Below, piece after piece: positions 5,909-7,523 of a stretch of DNA of 7,523 nt (position 1 is the first letter of the stretch; each line of letters starts with the position of its first letter). Position numbers and translations under genes: made by a program. The DNA comes from Candidatus Latescibacterota bacterium (GTDB lineage: Bacteria; Latescibacterota; 4484-107; B68-G9). The DNA lies in contig DTYS01000062.1 of NCBI GenBank assembly GCA_012961755.1, positions 1 to 7,523 of the forward strand, given 5' to 3'. The notes below the pieces were generated by a model. The model saw nothing but the letters and a program-made list of their open reading frames with translations, had not been told where the DNA came from and made no database searches.

Positions 5909-6816
5909 CTTCCCCTCCTACTTTGGACCCACCTTATAACCTCCTCCCATCCCACCACCCCGGCCGTAGCTCCGAGCTCCGTCACCGCCGAAGCTCCGCA
6001 TGCGTTAGCGACCAAGGCAGAGTCCCTTAACCCCCATCCCCTCGCCCTCGCGGCCAGGAACCCTGCCACAAAGGCGTCCCCGGCCCCGGTCCCATCCACC
6101 TCGTTCACGTGGAACCCTCGTACATAACCTTCTTCCTCTCCATAGATGTAACATCCTTCCCTTCCTAAGGTTATCAAAACCGTCCTTGCACCCCACCTCC
6201 TAAGGACTTCGGCCATCTCCTCCGGAAGCCGTCTCCCCGTTATCCTCTCCCCCTCCAACCTGTTCAGGAACAGGTAATCTAAGGGTAGGAGGTCCCTGAC
6301 CTTCTTCTCCCACATCCCGTCCGGATCGTACTCTATCCCGACGGACGTGACGACACCCTGGGCCTCGGCCCTCCTGAAGAACCTCCCCCAGTCCATCCGC
6401 CTGGCCTTCATAACGCCCGAGGCGTGCACCCAGTCCCAGGCTCCGAGGTCCTCAGGAAGGTCCCCCTCCTCAAGCTCCTCGGACGCACCCGGAGCGTAGA
6501 GGAAGGACCTTTTCCCGTCCGAGCCCACAAGCACTAAACAGGCCGAGGTCCTCCCCCTCACCTTGACCATATACGTAGGGAGTCCAGCCCGTTCCATCTC
6601 CCTCATCAAAAACTCCCCCAAGGTGTCCCTTCCCACCCTCGTCACAGCGTCGGGCGTAAAGCCCAGCTTCTTCAACGCTAAGGCGGTGTTAAGGGTACAT
6701 CCCCCGGAAAAGAGCCCTATCTGGTCCACAAGCTCGGTATGCTCCCTCCGAGGGAAGCTATCAGCAGGCCTTACGACCACGTCCGCCACGGCCTGTCCTA
6801 CTAAGAGGAACCTCAC
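5905..6816 (-). CDS. PfkB family carbohydrate kinase (ribokinase-like)
   Basis: A 303-residue cytosolic ATP-dependent sugar or nucleoside kinase of the ribokinase fold. The N-terminal signature region GGCTLNTALALKKLG spans 38-52, with Asn43. VGRDTLGEF (61-69) is the usual continuation into the lid and substrate-binding part. NRLEGE at 185-190 matches the conserved N..E motif that coordinates Mg-ATP. The C-terminal signature DGTGAGDAFVAGFL runs 241-254, with the anion hole GAG and catalytic base Asp247. All key residues are present. Translation starts at GTG (6816-6814), overlapping the reductase stop as GTGA, with GGAGG seven bases upstream. The substrate cannot be assigned; ribose, fructose, 2-keto-3-deoxygluconate and nucleosides are all possible in this family. 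The linked reductase and the nearby epimerase make a sugar more likely (inference). Confidence 0.93.
   Translation of the reverse strand: MRFLLVGQAVADVVVRPADSFPRREHTELVDQIGLFSGGCTLNTALALKKLGFTPDAVTRVGRDTLGEFLMREMERAGLPTYMVKVRGRTSACLVLVGSDGKRSFLYAPGASEELEEGDLPEDLGAWDWVHASGVMKARRMDWGRFFRRAEAQGVVTSVGIEYDPDGMWEKKVRDLLPLDYLFLNRLEGERITGRRLPEEMAEVLRRWGARTVLITLGREGCYIYGEEEGYVRGFHVNEVDGTGAGDAFVAGFLAARARGWGLRDSALVANACGASAVTELGATAGVVGWEEVIRWVQSRRGR
5914..5919 (-). promoter_or_regulatory. Consensus Shine-Dalgarno of cvpA
   Basis: A perfect AGGAGG five bases before the cvpA ATG, located inside the last codons of the kinase gene. With the ATGA overlap it suggests efficient coupled reinitiation. Confidence 0.8.
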
Positions 6817-7523
6817 ATCGCCCCCTCCAACATCCTTATAGCTTCTTTAAGTAAATTTGGTATGTCCAAGCCGGCAGGGCACTTTTCCGTACATTCCCTG
6901 CATTCAACGCACTCGTCGGGCTTGACCTCCAAGCTTCTATATAGCTCCAGTCCGAGGTACCTGAGGTCGTCGGGATAGTCCCTGTACATGTCCCACGCCC
7001 TGAGGACCTCGGGTATCACTATCCCCTGAGGACACGGCTGGCAATACCAGCACCTCAGGCACCTCTGCCCGTACCTGAACTCCTTCCCTAGGCTCCCTAT
7101 CTTCCTTATCAGCTCGTCCTTCTCTTCCTCGGAGAGCGGGGGCATATCCGCCACGGGGACGTTCTCCTCCACCTCCCTCACGCACGTCATCCCGGGTATG
7201 ACCGTGCTCACAGCAGGACTCGAGAGCACGAACCTCAACGATCCCCTCACTATAGGGTCAGGCTCCTCCTCGGGGAGGCATCCCGGAGGGGTGGAGAGCT
7301 GTCCCCCCGAAAGTGGCTTCATTATTATCACGCCTACCCCTCGCTCCTTCGCCATAGGCAATATATGGGGACCCACCCCCTCCTGGTCCAAGGGGCTGTA
7401 CGCGAGCATCACCATCTCGAACTTCCCAGAAAGTATCGCCTTTTCCATCGTCCTCAGCTCCCTATGGATAGACGCACCTATGTGCCCTATCACGCCCTTG
7501 GCCCTGGCCTCCTCCAGGGCCTC
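6813..7523 (-). CDS. Aldo/keto reductase with two C-terminal 4Fe-4S motifs, 5' end outside window
   Basis: The last 236 residues of an NAD(P)H-dependent oxidoreductase. The reading frame is open to the window edge, so the GTG at 7493 is internal, not a start. Visible barrel parts are a GHIGASIH strand (13-20 of the fragment), AYSPLDQEGVG (41-51), GVGVIIMKPLSGG (62-74), and the cofactor-binding segment SLRFVLSSPAVSTVIPGM (95-112) followed by VREVEENV. After the barrel come two ferredoxin-like motifs: C155, C158, C161, C164 followed by PQGI, and C205, C208, C211, C215 followed by PAGLDIP. This is the architecture of Fe-S aldo/keto reductases common in anaerobes. The catalytic Asp, Tyr, Lys and His belong to the unseen N-terminal half. 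It is coupled to the PfkB kinase by a 4-base overlap. Its substrate is unknown, plausibly a sugar or sugar-derived aldehyde. Confidence 0.92.
   Translation of the reverse strand, partial: EALEEARAKGVIGHIGASIHRELRTMEKAILSGKFEMVMLAYSPLDQEGVGPHILPMAKERGVGVIIMKPLSGGQLSTPPGCLPEEEPDPIVRGSLRFVLSSPAVSTVIPGMTCVREVEENVPVADMPPLSEEEKDELIRKIGSLGKEFRYGQRCLRCWYCQPCPQGIVIPEVLRAWDMYRDYPDDLRYLGLELYRSLEVKPDECVECRECTEKCPAGLDIPNLLKEAIRMLEGAM
6824..6828 (-). promoter_or_regulatory. Shine-Dalgarno supporting the GTG start of the kinase
   Basis: GGAGG seven bases ahead of the GTG. It supports the non-ATG start at 6816, which is also where homology to the PfkB N terminus (RFLLVGQAVADVVV) begins. Confidence 0.7.

Noticed and set aside
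1..7523. CRISPR arrays, tRNA or rRNA genes, insertion sequences, phage or defence genes
   Set aside because: Coding sequence fills almost the whole window. I saw no spaced repeats, no tRNA-like arms, no transposase motifs and no terminal inverted repeats.

Overview
The window is a dense run of nine bacterial genes, all on the minus strand and transcribed from the right edge to the left. The first and last are cut by the window edges. The organism is not identifiable from sequence alone. Arginine AGG and isoleucine ATA are visibly favoured codons, a habit common in thermophiles. An Fe-S aldo/keto reductase fits an anaerobic or low-oxygen life. The tandem-PDZ site-2 protease is more typical of diderm bacteria. 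I infer a possibly thermophilic, probably uncultured bacterial lineage, with low confidence.

Right part (7523 to 5366): the C-terminal part of an aldo/keto reductase carrying two 4Fe-4S motifs, then a PfkB-family carbohydrate kinase, then a CvpA-family membrane protein. They are joined by 4-base start/stop overlaps (GTGA, then ATGA), so they are probably translationally coupled. Next comes the only real gap in the window, about 118 bases (5248-5365). It contains a good sigma70-like promoter with a small inverted repeat between its -35 and -10 elements.

Middle (5247 to 3507): a TIM-barrel sugar isomerase/epimerase whose visible metal and substrate residues match the D-tagatose 3-epimerase pattern, followed by an alpha/beta hydrolase of the dienelactone-hydrolase / acetyl-xylan-esterase type. 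The hydrolase appears to lack, in frame, about 30 residues that should hold a core beta strand and the catalytic Asp.

Left part (3510 to 1): uppS, cdsA, dxr and rseP. This is a widely conserved bacterial envelope cluster: undecaprenyl-diphosphate synthesis, CDP-diacylglycerol synthesis, the first committed MEP isoprenoid step, and an intramembrane protease. Dxr supplies the isoprenoid precursors that UppS condenses. From the epimerase to rseP every gene overlaps the next, by 4 to 17 bases, so the essential envelope genes look co-transcribed and co-translated with the two carbohydrate-type genes.

Most of the window is ordinary housekeeping or metabolic sequence. I see no new defence system, mobile element, CRISPR array, tRNA or rRNA. 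The points most worth a second look are the truncated hydrolase kept in frame ahead of uppS, the unusual gene neighbourhood of the uppS cluster, and the promoter with its internal inverted repeat.
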